This document shows, piece after piece, positions 53,881 to 64,000 of a DNA stretch of 64,000 bases. Each line of letters opens with the position of its first letter. The stretch's first letter is position 1. The DNA is taken from positions 1-64,000 of the forward strand of contig JAIVFH010000059.1 in NCBI GenBank assembly GCA_025765595.1. Reading direction: 5' to 3'. The notes below the pieces were generated by a model, which ran no database searches, was not told where the DNA came from, and worked only from the letters and a program-made list of their open reading frames with translations. The stretch is from Obelidium mucronatum. Taxonomy: Eukaryota; Chytridiomycota; Chytridiomycetes; Chytridiales; Chytriomycetaceae. Position numbers and translations under genes: made by a program.

Positions 53881-54504
53881 AGTTCTGCCGTTATTCAAGG
53901 ACAATCCTCTGTTGACTCAGCTACTCTGTTATCCTACCAGCAACTAGCAAAAGTTGCATTGAATGTGAGCAATGGACTCAGAGAATATGACCTGCAAAGA
54001 GTAAGAATGGGTCAAGTGGTTGAACGTGCTGAGGGACCACCAAGTTCTATAGTCATTCAAGGACAATCCTCTGTTGACTCAGCTACTCTTTTATCCTACC
54101 ACCAGTTAGCAAAAGTTGCATTGAATGTGAGCAATGGACTCAGAGAATATGACCTGCAAAGAGTAAGAATGGGTCAAGTGGTTGAACGTGCTGAGGGACC
54201 ACCAAGTTCTACAGTTATTCAAGGACAATCCTCTATGGAATCAGCTACTCTGTTATCCTACCACCAGTTAGCAAAAGTTGCATTGAATGTGAGCAATGGA
54301 CTCAAAGATTCATCAATGGGTCAAGTTATTGAAAGCGCTACAGTCACTGCTAACCGCCAGCTAGCAACCGTTGCATTGAATGTGAGCAATGCACTCAGAG
54401 AGTATGACCTGAGAAAAGCTCAGATTGCCACACGTGCGACTGCGGTTGATAAACCTATTGTTGAACTTGGAGTGAATGCGGGCACTCAAGAATGGTTTGA
54501 ATGA
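53842..54504 (+). pseudogene. Unknown ORF built of 54-residue repeats, start missing
   Basis: Three near-identical 162-bp units start at 53871, 54033 and 54195, followed by a shorter diverged one. Each encodes a unit containing VIQGQSS, QLAKVALNVSNGL and REYDLQRV. The C-terminus ELGVNAGTQEWFE ends at 54504. There is no ATG before about 54008, inside the first repeat, and the upstream bases are antisense to dynein coding sequence. This is therefore probably the 3' end of a gene whose front is lost. The helical pattern suggests a structural repeat protein. I do not recognise it. Confidence 0.5.
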
Positions 54505-54771
54505 TCCGCTTGTTGCGTGACTTTGAGAGGAAAAAGTTTTCTTGCGATTGTTATTTTATTCCTATCATTGAAATGCTTGAAATTTGGTCTGAAATGCATG
54601 TACCTTGGTACCTACTGTAGCCTTGTGGAATTTATTGCGGATAAGATATTGTTGGATGTGAAGGATAAGATACTATACATCGGCAACTCTCGGGATGATT
54701 TCATTGGCTGACGTTCCAACATATTTAAAGTGGGAATATAAACCAAGGACCCATCTGCCTGCCAAGAAGAA
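54505..54771. other. Short intergenic stretch
   Basis: About 270 bp, AT-rich, presumed promoter of the acetyltransferase. Nothing else seen. Confidence 0.5.
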
Positions 54772-55359
54772 ATGAACGCCAAAAGCGAGGAGCAGCTTGA
54801 AATCGAAATACGCCGCACGTCGCTGCTGACGCCGGTCGCGCGCGATCTGATTACGCAGCTGAACGAGGAGCTCGCGCGCGCCAACCCGGACCCCGCAGCG
54901 CACTCGTGGACGCTGGACGCTGCGGACGTGGCGCCGGGCGCGGGCGCGTTCGTCGTGGCGTTCGCACGGTGCGGCGCGTGCGGGGGCGGCGGCGGGCGTG
55001 GCTGCGGCGCGTGCGGCGGCAGCGGGCGTGCGGCGGCCGGCTGCGGCGCCGTGCGGCGGCTTGGCGGGCTTGGCGGGCTTGGCGGGCTTGGCGCGCCTGG
55101 GCTTGGCGCCGCGGAGCTGAAGCGCATGTTTGTAGTTCCGGGCTTGCGCGGCCGCGGCGTTGCGACGCGGCTTGTGGCGGCGCTCGCGGAGATTGCGCGG
55201 ACCGAGTGCGGCGCGCGGACGCTGCTGCTCGAGACGGGTCCGTATCTGACCGACGCGATCCGCCTCTACGAGAGCTGCGGCTTTGTGCGCGTGCCGCTGT
55301 TTGGGGAATACAAGGACAAGGGCGATGCCTTGAGCGTGTGTTTTGGCAAGGACATATAG
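54772..55359 (+). CDS. GNAT-family N-acetyltransferase with Gly-rich insert
   Basis: Intron-less, 195 residues, ATG 54772. The GNAT core is in the second half: AAELKRMFVVPGLRGRGVATRLVAAL, the acetyl-CoA-binding R/Q-x-x-G-x-G/A loop (RGRGVA), then TLLLETGPYLTDAIRLYESCGFVRV, the typical last strands. Residues 65-110 are a Gly/Ala/Arg/Cys-rich low-complexity insert with GLGGLGGLGG repeats, between strand 3 and the core. Substrate unknown; the fold resembles small bacterial-type acetyltransferases. Coding sequence is extremely GC-rich compared with its flanks, so horizontal origin or local GC bias is possible. Confidence 0.8.
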   Translation: MNAKSEEQLEIEIRRTSLLTPVARDLITQLNEELARANPDPAAHSWTLDAADVAPGAGAFVVAFARCGACGGGGGRGCGACGGSGRAAAGCGAVRRLGGLGGLGGLGAPGLGAAELKRMFVVPGLRGRGVATRLVAALAEIARTECGARTLLLETGPYLTDAIRLYESCGFVRVPLFGEYKDKGDALSVCFGKDI

Positions 55360-55500
55360 TTGACTCGGAGTATCTGACAAGGGAAGAAACGAATAAATAG
55401 TACGGGTTTGATTAATAATAATAAGTATTATCAGATTGAGGGAGAGAGTCAAAAAATGAAGAAAAAATATAATAAACTCATCATAAATAATTTCTAATAA

Positions 55501-56121
55501 ATGCTCCGTTTGTTGTCACGCAATCCAGCACCATTTTGCATCCGTCGCTCTACCGGAGCCAGACTTTACTCTGGCGCTGTCACTGACGAAGCGACAAGGT
55601 GACAGTCATCAACAAGAGAGTAATTGTGTTTCTCAAACACCTTTCCATCAACTACAAAAGACGATTTCACGAAGTCGCAGATATTCGTATGCATTCATTG
55701 CTGGATGACTTTGATGCAATCGGAGAGAAATGCGATCATCCGAACTTTGACGTTGTCTACAGTGTACGATAAGCTTGGAGGTGCAAGTTTTCGTAGCTAA
55801 CCTGCTTTTTGCTTATGGCTTAGAATGGAGTCCTCACCTTCAATACTGGGGTATCAGGAACATATGTTATCAATAAACAGCCACCAAATAAGCAGATATG
55901 GCTTTCATCCCCCATCAGGTGCGGCCCATTTCTAACCTTGCAATCATGTTCTAAAGTCAAGGAAAAAAAACAAAAACATACCGTACTGCAGTGGACCCAA
56001 ACGATTCGACCACATCAAAGACGAATGGATTGATTCCAAGAGAACAGACAAGCTGGAAGAGTTGTTGGAAGGCGAATTGAAGACAATTTTCAAAGGAATA
56101 GAAGTAACAATTACAAAATAA
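55501..56121 (+). CDS. YFH1: Frataxin, mitochondrial iron-sulphur cluster assembly factor
   Basis: Four exons: 55501-55599, about 55663-55759, about 55825-55917 and about 55993-56121. The N-terminus [17 protein letters not shown] is a mitochondrial presequence (Arg-rich, amphipathic). The mature part reads [13 protein letters not shown] with the acidic helix, [41 protein letters not shown], the frataxin hallmark, and ends [14 protein letters not shown]. Frataxin binds the NFS1-ISCU complex in the matrix and promotes Fe-S cluster formation. All introns are short (65-75 nt) with GT-AG ends. The gene converges on bL9m with a 90-bp gap. Confidence 0.9.
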
Positions 56122-56211
56122 TAATAAAAAAGCGCGTCTCTGCTTTTAACCGTTCGACAATAATCATTTTTTGATTTGTGTTTTGTATGTTTAATTCCAA
56201 TCAACATTTGA

Positions 56212-57001
56212 TTACTCGCTAATCACTTTCACTTGCACGGAAATCTGAGACCCTGTTGGCGTACGGATCGAAACATTGTGATCCCCAATCTCCTTGATTC
56301 TTCCTCCATCAACGATAATTTCTGATCGTTCCACAGATACTCCATGCGATGTTTTCAACAGTGCAACAATATCATCCGGGGACACTGATCCGAAAGTACG
56401 TTTTCCTTTTGGATCAATCAATGGTCGTTTGAATTCCAGGACACCCAATCGAGCAAGAATTGCAGACGAAGCGTCATCGGTTTTTCCAGATTTCTTGTTG
56501 GCGAGTGGATTGGCGATGGAAGAAGATGAAACTGTTTGTGGATTGAAGAAGGCAGGTAGAACCTAAACCAAAAAAAAAACGAACATCAAAGATCCATCAT
56601 TCCCCTCTGCCCGCCTATCTCCATTTCCTTACAGTTTGAATAGCATTCTTTCCAATATCGTCTTTTCGTTCCCAAGTCTTGGGGATCACTGCCTTTCCCT
56701 TCAATCGCGGCGCATAATAACCAAGTTTGAATGGAACCAAATAGTTTCGAGCAAGACCCACTGGCAAAGACCAAAGCAAACACAAAAAGCGAATTTAGAT
56801 TTTAAATTGTAGAGTAATGAGCTTGTTTTACATGATGTTTGGACAATTTCCCCTGTTTAGAAAGAACAATCATTTTAGCGCTTTCGCTCCCTGACACAAG
56901 AACAAGCTTTCCAACAGAAAGGATGATTTCTAACCCTTTGCGCCTAGTCCAGGTATGCTTTCGTAGAGCAATACATGTATGTCTGATTTGCGAAAAGGCA
57001 T
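56212..57001 (-). CDS. Mitochondrial ribosomal protein bL9
   Basis: Exons join in phase: VLLYESIPGLGAKG, then EIVQTS and LGLARNYLVPFKLGYYAPR give the conserved N-terminal L9 sequence (V-LL-D-PGLGxKGxxVxVxxGxARNYLxPxxLA). A linker follows, then the C-terminal L9 domain (FGSVSPDDIVALLK, IKEIGDHNVSIR). ATG at 57001 (MPFRKSDIHVLLYE) leaves almost no targeting peptide, so either an upstream exon or internal import signals are used. Introns at about 56966-56854, 56822-56770, and 56633-56562. It abuts the kinesin 3' end. Confidence 0.82.
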
Positions 57002-57172
57002 TTTTTGATGGAGCTTTCAACAAATTTAAAAACAGAAAAAGGCAAAAAAAAAAAAAGAGATGAAATAAGAAATCCAAAGATATAAGATGGAAATCCCAGA
57101 AAAAACAATCCCAACGACATGTTCTTTTTTTCTTGTACAATAAAATAATAACAAGGAACTACTGTATTCATT

Positions 57173-60100
57173 TTATTTCTTGAGTAAGCTAACATACCAG
57201 CTCTGACGGCTATTGAATGCATCATTCACTTCAGTGAGATCTTCCGCTTCCCCTGCAACTGGGTTACCACCTCCGCCACGAAGTGGTTTCGCAATTCTAG
57301 CCGATGAATACAGCCAGCTTGAAGCTTGTGGGTTTGCAGCTGATGCCGCAAAAAAAAAAAAAAAATTAGAACCACAAAAAAAAAACCATCAACAAAAAAA
57401 ACACTCACATCTAGCTTCTTGAAGCTTCTCTCTCATTGAGGCAAGTTGGGCATCAAACTTTTGAGTCTGGAGCTCCAGCTTGGTTTGTGTGTCGTGGAGG
57501 AGTGTCTCCAAGTTTTGAATTCGCTCATTTCGAGCAGCCATCTTGCGTTCCGCAACTGAAAATTCCTTTTTCAGGGTTGAGTTTTGCTCTACAAGTTGCT
57601 TTTGGACGTTGGTGAGTTGTTCCAAGTTGCGTTCCAAGAAGGCCATTTTTTGTTGTTGCGCTCGACTGTTGCTGTTTCTCAGAATGTTGTTGTACTAGTA
57701 ATAACAAGGCACAATGTGAGACGAAAAAAATAAAAAACTTGCTAAACACTGAATAGTATTCACCTGATCACGAGTTTCATCAAGAGAAATTTCAAGCTCT
57801 ACAACTTTTTCGCATCGGTTTTGAAGATCCCGCATGAGTTTCTTCTTCATGGCATCAAATTCTCCGAGCTGGGTGGCCATTGTTTTGCGCATCTTCTCAA
57901 TCTCCTCGTCTTTCTGGGAAGAGTCTCCAGTGCCGTCGCTTTTTAACGCAGAGAGCATTGTTTTCATCTCTTCGTTGGACTTTTGCGCCACAGCAAGAGT
58001 GCTTTTTTTTTTAAAAAAACGTAGTTATTTAGTAAAATAACGCTTGTTCCATTGAAACTCAAGTTTTTTACCTTTGAAGTTGAAGAATATTGTTATCTCT
58101 CTTGGCAACAGTTTCTCTCAATTCCATGATTTCTCTCAATTGAGTCTCACGTTTGGAATTGAACTGCGCTTCCAATCGAGACTTGATGTCCTGGATTGTT
58201 TTCGACAATTGAGGACCACCCTGGACTTCCTCATCATGTATTGTCTTGTCCAAAAGCTCCTGGTACTCGGCTTCCAAGGCATGGATCTTCTTCTCCTGCT
58301 CCTCCTTCTTCTTTTTGAAAGCGTGGGCTTCGTCCTGGATGGCGTTTATTTTCGCAGTCAATTCATTGATTGTTTGGTCTTGTTGGAGGAGTTGCGTCTT
58401 GGTTTCAATGAGTTCAACGTGTTGGGATGCGATTTCATCTGGAGTGGATGGGGGCTGGAGGTTCTCCTTCATGTGTGCTAGTTTGATCATGGTCTCTCGA
58501 ATTTGCTTTTCCTTTTCGGTCATGAATCCCTGGAAAGTTGTAAGATACTCGTCAGTTTGTTTCTTTTTCCAAAAAATAAGGAGGGGGAGGGGGTGGCTTA
58601 CTGATGGATCAAATTCAGCCATCATTTGTTGCATTTTCTCTTGCTTGCGGAATTCCTTCTCTTCAGCATTAAGTTTGGCGACAGCGGGATCCTCAACAGG
58701 GGTTGCCGCGACGGTGCTTTGAATATCCACCAATTGTTTCTGAAGAAGGCGTGCATCAGCCAAGAACGTTTACACCAAGAAAAAAAAAAATTCCAAAAAC
58801 CTTCAACACATCCACTTCCTTGACCAAATCGCCATTCGCGTCTCTCAGACTCTCGATTGTAATAACGCTTTCCTTGTTTTCGCATGAAACTTTCTCAAGC
58901 TGCAACTTGAGCTCGTTCAAAGTGCTGCTCATGGCTTTGTTTTCAGCTTCAGTGTCACCGTCTCTGCTCTTCAAGAAGCTCAATTCTTCGGCCAGAGTTT
59001 GGACCTTGGCTTGCGCATCTCTCATGGCTGCTTGCGCTTCAGCCAATTGATCACCAAGCTCTGCCTCGCGTTGCAAGAAGGCATCCCGCTCGTCTTGAGA
59101 AATAGGAGGCAGTGGCGTCGACGCTCTACCATCAATCATTTGCTGAATATGAGAAGGCAAAGCACTGGCAGCTGCTGGAAGATTGCCATTCGAAGCCGCA
59201 GCCGCTCCATCCCCAACAAGAGCTGCCACATTAATGGGTTGCACCCAATCCACTCTTGGAACCGAGCTTCCACTGCGCCAAATTTTGACTTCGTTTTCCA
59301 GAGATGTAATATATATTTGGAGTTGAGACATGTCGTGTTTGGCTTTCTTCAAAAGGTTCTTGAGTTCAGCGGGACTGAGTTCGGCGTTGATTTTGGCCTT
59401 GTTTTTGATGCTCTTTGCTCTGTTTTAATTTTGAAGGTAAATCGTATTGACGACACACATACAAAATCAGTCTCACCTCATTCCGAATCGGAGGGTGGAC
59501 AATGTTTCGGCTTCGTTGAATGAGGACGGAGATGCATTAATGACCAGTGTGGTTCGGGAGTTACCACCAAGAGATTCTTGCAAGATACGGGTGAGCTTCG
59601 AATCTCTGTAGGGAACGTGTTGGGCCTAGCAGTGGGGGGGTACCATTGATTAAGAAAGCAACTCCACCACCGATATATAATTTTCAACACCAACCTTTCC
59701 GTCAGTCAAAGCGTTGATGACCATACCCAGAGCTGAAAGGGACTTGTTGATCTTTTTGGCTTCTTCCAAAGTTTGGCCAGTGGCACCCGTCTTTCCAATT
59801 TTTTCGGAACCTGCCAAATCAACCAAGTAGAGTTTACCGGTACGGCTGCTACCATCAACAAGGTTCTTCAGATTGATTTGGAGAACAAAAATAGAGTGCG
59901 ATCGAGAACTTTCGGCGTTCATATCTGGTGATACCACATTAAAAAAAAAGATGGGCGTATATAAATGTACAAAAAAGACAACTCAACTGGTGGACGCAAC
60001 GATACGAGCTTGTTGACCACGCTTCATGACGTCATATACTTCATCAACGGAACCCACAAAGACTTCCAAGAGACCTTTTACGTAAACTCCTTTCCCTTTT

Positions 60101-61074
60101 TCTTCGTGAACAGGCAGGTTGTCGTTTGCAGCTGTTTTGATTGTAATTTTGAGTTACATAAAACCAAAAAACAAATAAACTATCCCTGTCACTTACGATT
60201 CAACAAATCTCTGATTTTCTCCATGTAAATTTCCATGAATGACACTTTAACTGTGAATTCCATTGTTGCTGGAGCATTGAAAATGGTCGAGAAGATGGTT
60301 TCCACCAAACGTGGAGTCAAACCCTTCCACTCCTCGCTTTCCATATCTCCCTGTTGATCAAATAGAATAAGAATCGGACTGAATTTACGTTATCGTCCCA
60401 GCTTGTGGTTACCATCATTGTGTGGGTCTACGAAAGCAATTGGGAAACATCCAAGTTAACAAAACACAACTGCAACTATACAAGTTGAATTCACCTTTCC
60501 AGAACCAGTTTGACCATAAGCGAAAATCGTTCCGTTGTATCCCTTCATCACATCTAAGTGAAGATTCCAAACCAAATAGATTATTAATGGGAGGGGGGGT
60601 TTGTTAAATTGATATCACCTTCAATAACAGCTCCTGCCGCATAGTCAAACACTTGCCGCTGCGTGGTGCTCCAATCAAAGATCTTATCGAATGCAAATTG
60701 TCCAGGATACTCTTTACTCTGCAAGTGGCGTGGGGAAGCGGGGATACAAGGTTAGCAAATAAGACTGCAAGACACCAAACTGATCATCACTCCCTCTCCA
60801 TTCCCTTTCCACGCTTCTTTTCACGACGCCTCATATCAACTCAAAACAAAGAATCGAATGCAAGCCGACACTCAGAATGGAGCCCATAGGAAGTCAGTCT
60901 TACCTCAAACTTGACTGATGTCATCTCATCATCGAAAGAGACAACAGGCACACCGCCCTCAGCAATCTCTCTCTTGTTCTGGGGTCTGAATCGACAGACA
61001 ACCCGGATATTATCTATGAATGCATGACTTGTGTTTAGAAGGGAGAAGACAGCACCACAAGACTCACCACCCAT
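57173..61074 (-). CDS. KIN1: Conventional kinesin heavy chain (kinesin-1)
   Basis: ATG 61074 gives MG, then an intron, then [16 protein letters not shown]. Motor motifs across many small exons: AYGQTGSGK (P-loop), [28 protein letters not shown] (switch I), [18 protein letters not shown] (switch II region), [34 protein letters not shown] and FGMRAKSIKN. A neck and long coiled-coil stalk follow. Near the C-terminus [12 protein letters not shown] carries the IAK autoinhibitory motif of kinesin-1, and the protein ends WYVSLLKK. It transports cargo toward microtubule plus ends. Some 14 introns, several with poly-A or poly-T runs. Only 43 bp separate its start from the divergent Cwf18 gene. Confidence 0.9.
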
Positions 61075-61117
61075 TTTGATAAATTGTGAATGAGAATAAA
61101 TTATAGCTTTTATTCAA

Positions 61118-61755
61118 ATGGACCGTAAAGCAAGACTAGCCGAACTGCGCAAGCTGAAGGAAGGCGCTGAATCGAGCGCCGATAAAACGGACGAAGCCAG
61201 CGCTGGAAAGAAGGTGAGTGTTTTCGGCACGCACTGCTTCAGCCAATTCTAACGCAAGTGTTCAGATTACATTCAGAAACTACGACCCGCTCACCGACCA
61301 CGTCAAGTCGCTGAAAGCATCGAGCGAAGGCGCGGCAGATGCGGCGCCAGCTGCCACTCCGGCAAAGACGCTGGAGACTGAGGTAAACACAAGCATCTAA
61401 AACATTTCAATTCATGCAACACTTGTTTCGCAGGCAAAAGCTATTGAAAAAGACGCGCAGGAACTTTTAGCGAAACAAGCCACTGTCAGTGAAACTGTGG
61501 TACGGAACCATCTTTTCTTTCGTGCGGGTTTCATGGACTCACTATTTCTCCCTTCAGGAAATTGCTTCTCTAGCTCCAAGGAAGCCTGGATTTGACTTAG
61601 CTCGAGATTTGGAACGAAGGATGGAGAAACTGGAAAAACGGACTAATTTCGCAATTGCTGAAAACATTCGAAAACGATTCAAAGATACCCACGATATCTC
61701 TGAAATGGGGGGCGCTGCTGGTCAAGACCAGGATGACGGAGAAGACGACGAATAA
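61118..61755 (+). CDS. Cwf18/CCDC12 pre-mRNA splicing factor
   Basis: Exons 61118-61213, about 61266-61382, about 61434-61498 and about 61558-61755. The N-terminus MDRKARLAELRKLKE is followed by ITFRNYDPLTDHVK and the signature IASLAPRKPGFDLARDLERRMEKLEKRTNFAIAENIRKR, which matches the CCDC12/Cwf18 family (LAPRKPxxDLxRD, KRTxxAIxExIRxRL). The protein belongs to the NineTeen/activated spliceosome (Bact). The acidic DQDDGEDDE tail ends at the stop. About 157 residues, as in relatives. Confidence 0.85.
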
Positions 61756-61817
61756 AAGCGTTTGTATTGGTCGAAAAATGAAAAAAAGAACCCAAGCAAC
61801 AACTATCAGCATATTCT

Positions 61818-63940
61818 TCACTTAAAAGTGTGAGCATTATGCAGTCCAATTACTTCTCCAGTAGATGCCATCTTCTTCAATGTACCGTTTCTAGAAGCCT
61901 CCAAATCGTTCAAGTACTTCTCGTCCACATCCCCAGTCACATACTCGCCGTTGAAGACAGAGACATCAAAGCCCTTCAATGCTGGATTAAACTTTTGAAT
62001 GGAGTGGACCAAATCATTCAAATCTTGGAAAATGACTTCGTCTGCACCCAGTTCTTCAGCAACTTCTTGTTCAGTCTTGTTATACGCTATCAGCTCTGTG
62101 CGAGTTGGCATATCAATTCCGTAAACGTTTGGGTAACGGATGGGAGGAGCACACGAAGCAAAGTACACCTTCTTGGCACCTGCTTCACGAGCCATGTTCA
62201 CAATTTCACGAGAAGTTGTACCACGCACAATGGAGTCTGTTCAAAGCTAATAAGAAACGTGTGACAAACCCAATCAGATACAAACCATCAACAATTAAGA
62301 CATTCTTTCCAGCAAATTCCATTGCCATTGGATTCAACTTTCTTCGAACCGACTTCTCTCTCAGTGATTGGCCGGGCATAATGAAAGTTCTTCCGATGTA
62401 ACGGTTCTTGATAAAACCTTCTCGGTAAAGCTTGTTCAATCTGTATGAGACTTGCAAAGCAGCAGAACGACTAGTGTCTGGAACCTTAAGAGTGTCGAAC
62501 TGTCAACACAAACTTAACCAGAGCGACAGGTGCTTACAGGAATAACGACATCGATATCAACGTTTCCACCAAGCTGTTTGGTAACACGGTCAGCAAGAGC
62601 TTCACCCATTGCCAATCGAGATTTGTAGACTGAAACCCCATCCATAATGGAGTCAGTACGAGCAAAGTCTGGTGACAGGTACAATCAGAAACTACAAAAT
62701 TCAACAAGCAATTGCGAAAACATGAACTCACAAACGTATTCGAAAATACATGGAGTAAATTCACGTGGTTCGGCACATTGTCTCTTGAGCAAACCACCAT
62801 GGTTGGTGATGATCAAGGCTTCACCAGGCTTAACATCAACAAAATTGGTGAAACCCAGAGCATCCAAGACGACGCTTTCAGAGGAAACCATATAATCTGT
62901 TCCATAGTGTCCCTTGCGCTCGCCGTAGATCAGAGGTCGAATTCCGTGTGGATCCTATGAAACAATTTTAAAGGTTAACGATATCCTATGACAGGCAAAC
63001 AGGACACATACTCTGAATGCGAAGATACCAAATCCAGCAATCATTCCAGTCACAGCGTATCCTCCCTTGCATTGTTTGTAGACTCCCTCCAAAGCCTTGA
63101 AGATGTCATCTTCGTTCACACTAGAAACTGAATATCAGCATCTCCTGCCACACTTCCCCACTTCCTTTGGCAAAGATAAATGACGAACCGGAATTTGCCA
63201 GTTTGTTGCAAGTGGTGGGCAAAGATATTCAAAAGCAACTCAGAATCGGACTCAGTGTTGACATGGCGATGGGCTTCATGGTCCACAAACGACCGCAATT
63301 CCTTGGTGTTGGTCAAGTTTCCGTTCTATGGTGAAGGGAGACGATTGGAAATTGCAATTTCAAAAAAAAAAAAAAAACCCCCTCTTACGTGAGCCAAAAC
63401 AATACCATAGGGACTGTTCACGTAAAATGGCTGAGCCTCCGAAGTCGATGATGTTCCCGCAGTTGGGTAACGAACTGATGACGCAATTTTTTGATAAGTT
63501 GTTGCCACCCTTGATAGCAGAGAGACATACCATGTCCAACACCCATTGCCCCCGCAAGCGCCATCAGCTGCTGTTTTCCAAAGACATCTCGAACCATGCC
63601 GTTCGCTTTGCATTGATGGAGTCTTCCTTTCTGACCACATGTAATAATTCCAGCAGCATCCTAACAACAATGGTGAGCCAGTCATCACACAAAAAGTACG
63701 AGACATCGCGCGAAAATCAATCAAAACAAGCAATCTGCGAAAAAAGCTGTCGCTGTGCCTTTTTGCAGAACACGCAAGGAAGGGGCAAGTACCTGGCCAC
63801 GGTGCTGTAAGATACCCAACCCTTCGTAGAGTTCAGCGCTAGCAGCGGAGTTTGGATCAGCAAGGATACTGGCGAGGATACCGCACTATTTAATAGAGAG
63901 GTGGTTCAGACATGCGAAGGCAATCTTGCCAACTGACCAT
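61818..63940 (-). CDS. ADE4: Amidophosphoribosyltransferase (purine synthesis, first step)
   Basis: The ATG at 63940 is followed at once by a GTCAGT donor. Splicing to TGCGGT at about 63886 restores [12 protein letters not shown], the N-terminal nucleophile Cys of the class II glutamine amidotransferase domain. Then [63 protein letters not shown] and [13 protein letters not shown]. The phosphoribosyltransferase half has [19 protein letters not shown]... around NVLIVDG, and [12 protein letters not shown] (PRPP site), then [21 protein letters not shown]. The C-terminus ends NAHTFK. Many introns of 50-100 nt; one near 63360 has a long poly-A tract. Complete within the window. It converges on the Cwf18 gene with a 62-bp gap. 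Confidence 0.9.
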
Positions 63941-64000
63941 TCGAGGTTTCGAGCTTTCTGGCTAAAAAAAAAAAAAAAAAAAAAGCCGGAAAATAGTTGA
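63941..64000. other. Upstream edge of ADE4 with a poly-A (poly-T on coding strand) run
   Basis: About 22 consecutive A at 63965-63985. It lies within 45 bp upstream of the ADE4 start, as poly(dA:dT) tracts often do in fungal promoters. Confidence 0.5.

Noticed and set aside
54612..55452. Long minus-strand Pro/Ala-rich frames opposite the GNAT gene
   Set aside because: Antisense shadows caused by high GC; the plus strand carries the acetyl-CoA motif.
61118..61755. eIF3j (HCR1) as identity of the small acidic gene
   Set aside because: The LAPRKPxxDLxRD and KRTxxAIxExIR signatures fit CCDC12/Cwf18, not eIF3j.

Overview
The window looks like nuclear DNA of an early-diverging zoosporic (chytrid-like) fungus. 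The genes carry many short GT-AG introns, mostly about 45-100 nt. There are fungal-type genes (a Vac8-like armadillo protein, conventional kinesin with an IAK tail, a GCN4-like bZIP factor, an SNX4-type sorting nexin) together with an axonemal outer-arm dynein heavy chain, which implies a flagellum. This placement is inference from gene content.

Layout. 1-4139 and 42060-46183 are two same-strand, about 93-99% similar copies of a decayed transposon-like unit. It has a minus-strand CxC cysteine-cluster protein related to KDZ transposases and a divergent plus-strand acidic protein. 12-bp ATTAGGAG-type repeats fill its introns and ends. Between them lies a host block. 4592-14053 is a giant ankyrin plus coiled-coil protein. 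14114-16080 is a CHERP-like SURP/CID splicing factor and 16130-17086 a bZIP factor. 19077-21240 is Vac8-like, 21399-24290 is UTP4, and 24364-25938 is an LRR protein. 25989-26858 is a Sec14 pseudogene, 27141-28106 an MBL-fold hydrolase, 29172-31020 SNX4, and 31091-31864 uroporphyrinogen-III synthase.

32100-42050 is mobile-element territory. It opens with an inverted-repeat-bounded array of double hairpins. A KDZ-family transposon (32776-37660) follows, with a CxC-KDZ transposase, a JmjC-like dioxygenase and a divergent TET/JBP-like dioxygenase. A broken LINE-type retroelement (38011-41734) lies next to it.

46184-64000 is mostly host again. It begins with a relic of a second JmjC-like gene. 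A 5'-truncated outer-arm dynein heavy chain (47171-53880) is joined head-to-head to a truncated ORF made of 162-bp repeats. Then come a GNAT acetyltransferase, frataxin, mitochondrial bL9, kinesin-1, the splicing factor Cwf18/CCDC12 and ADE4 (amidophosphoribosyltransferase).

The host genes are tightly packed (gaps of 40-100 bp are common) and serve unrelated housekeeping roles. The most unusual content is the KDZ element carrying two different Fe(II)/2-oxoglutarate dioxygenase types, the covarying double-hairpin array, and a tandem duplication of Sec14-MBL-SNX4 tail that decayed reciprocally. Several genes also show strongly GC-rich 5' portions in an otherwise AT-leaning region. Exon boundaries were inferred by hand from splice signals and conserved protein motifs. 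No search was run.
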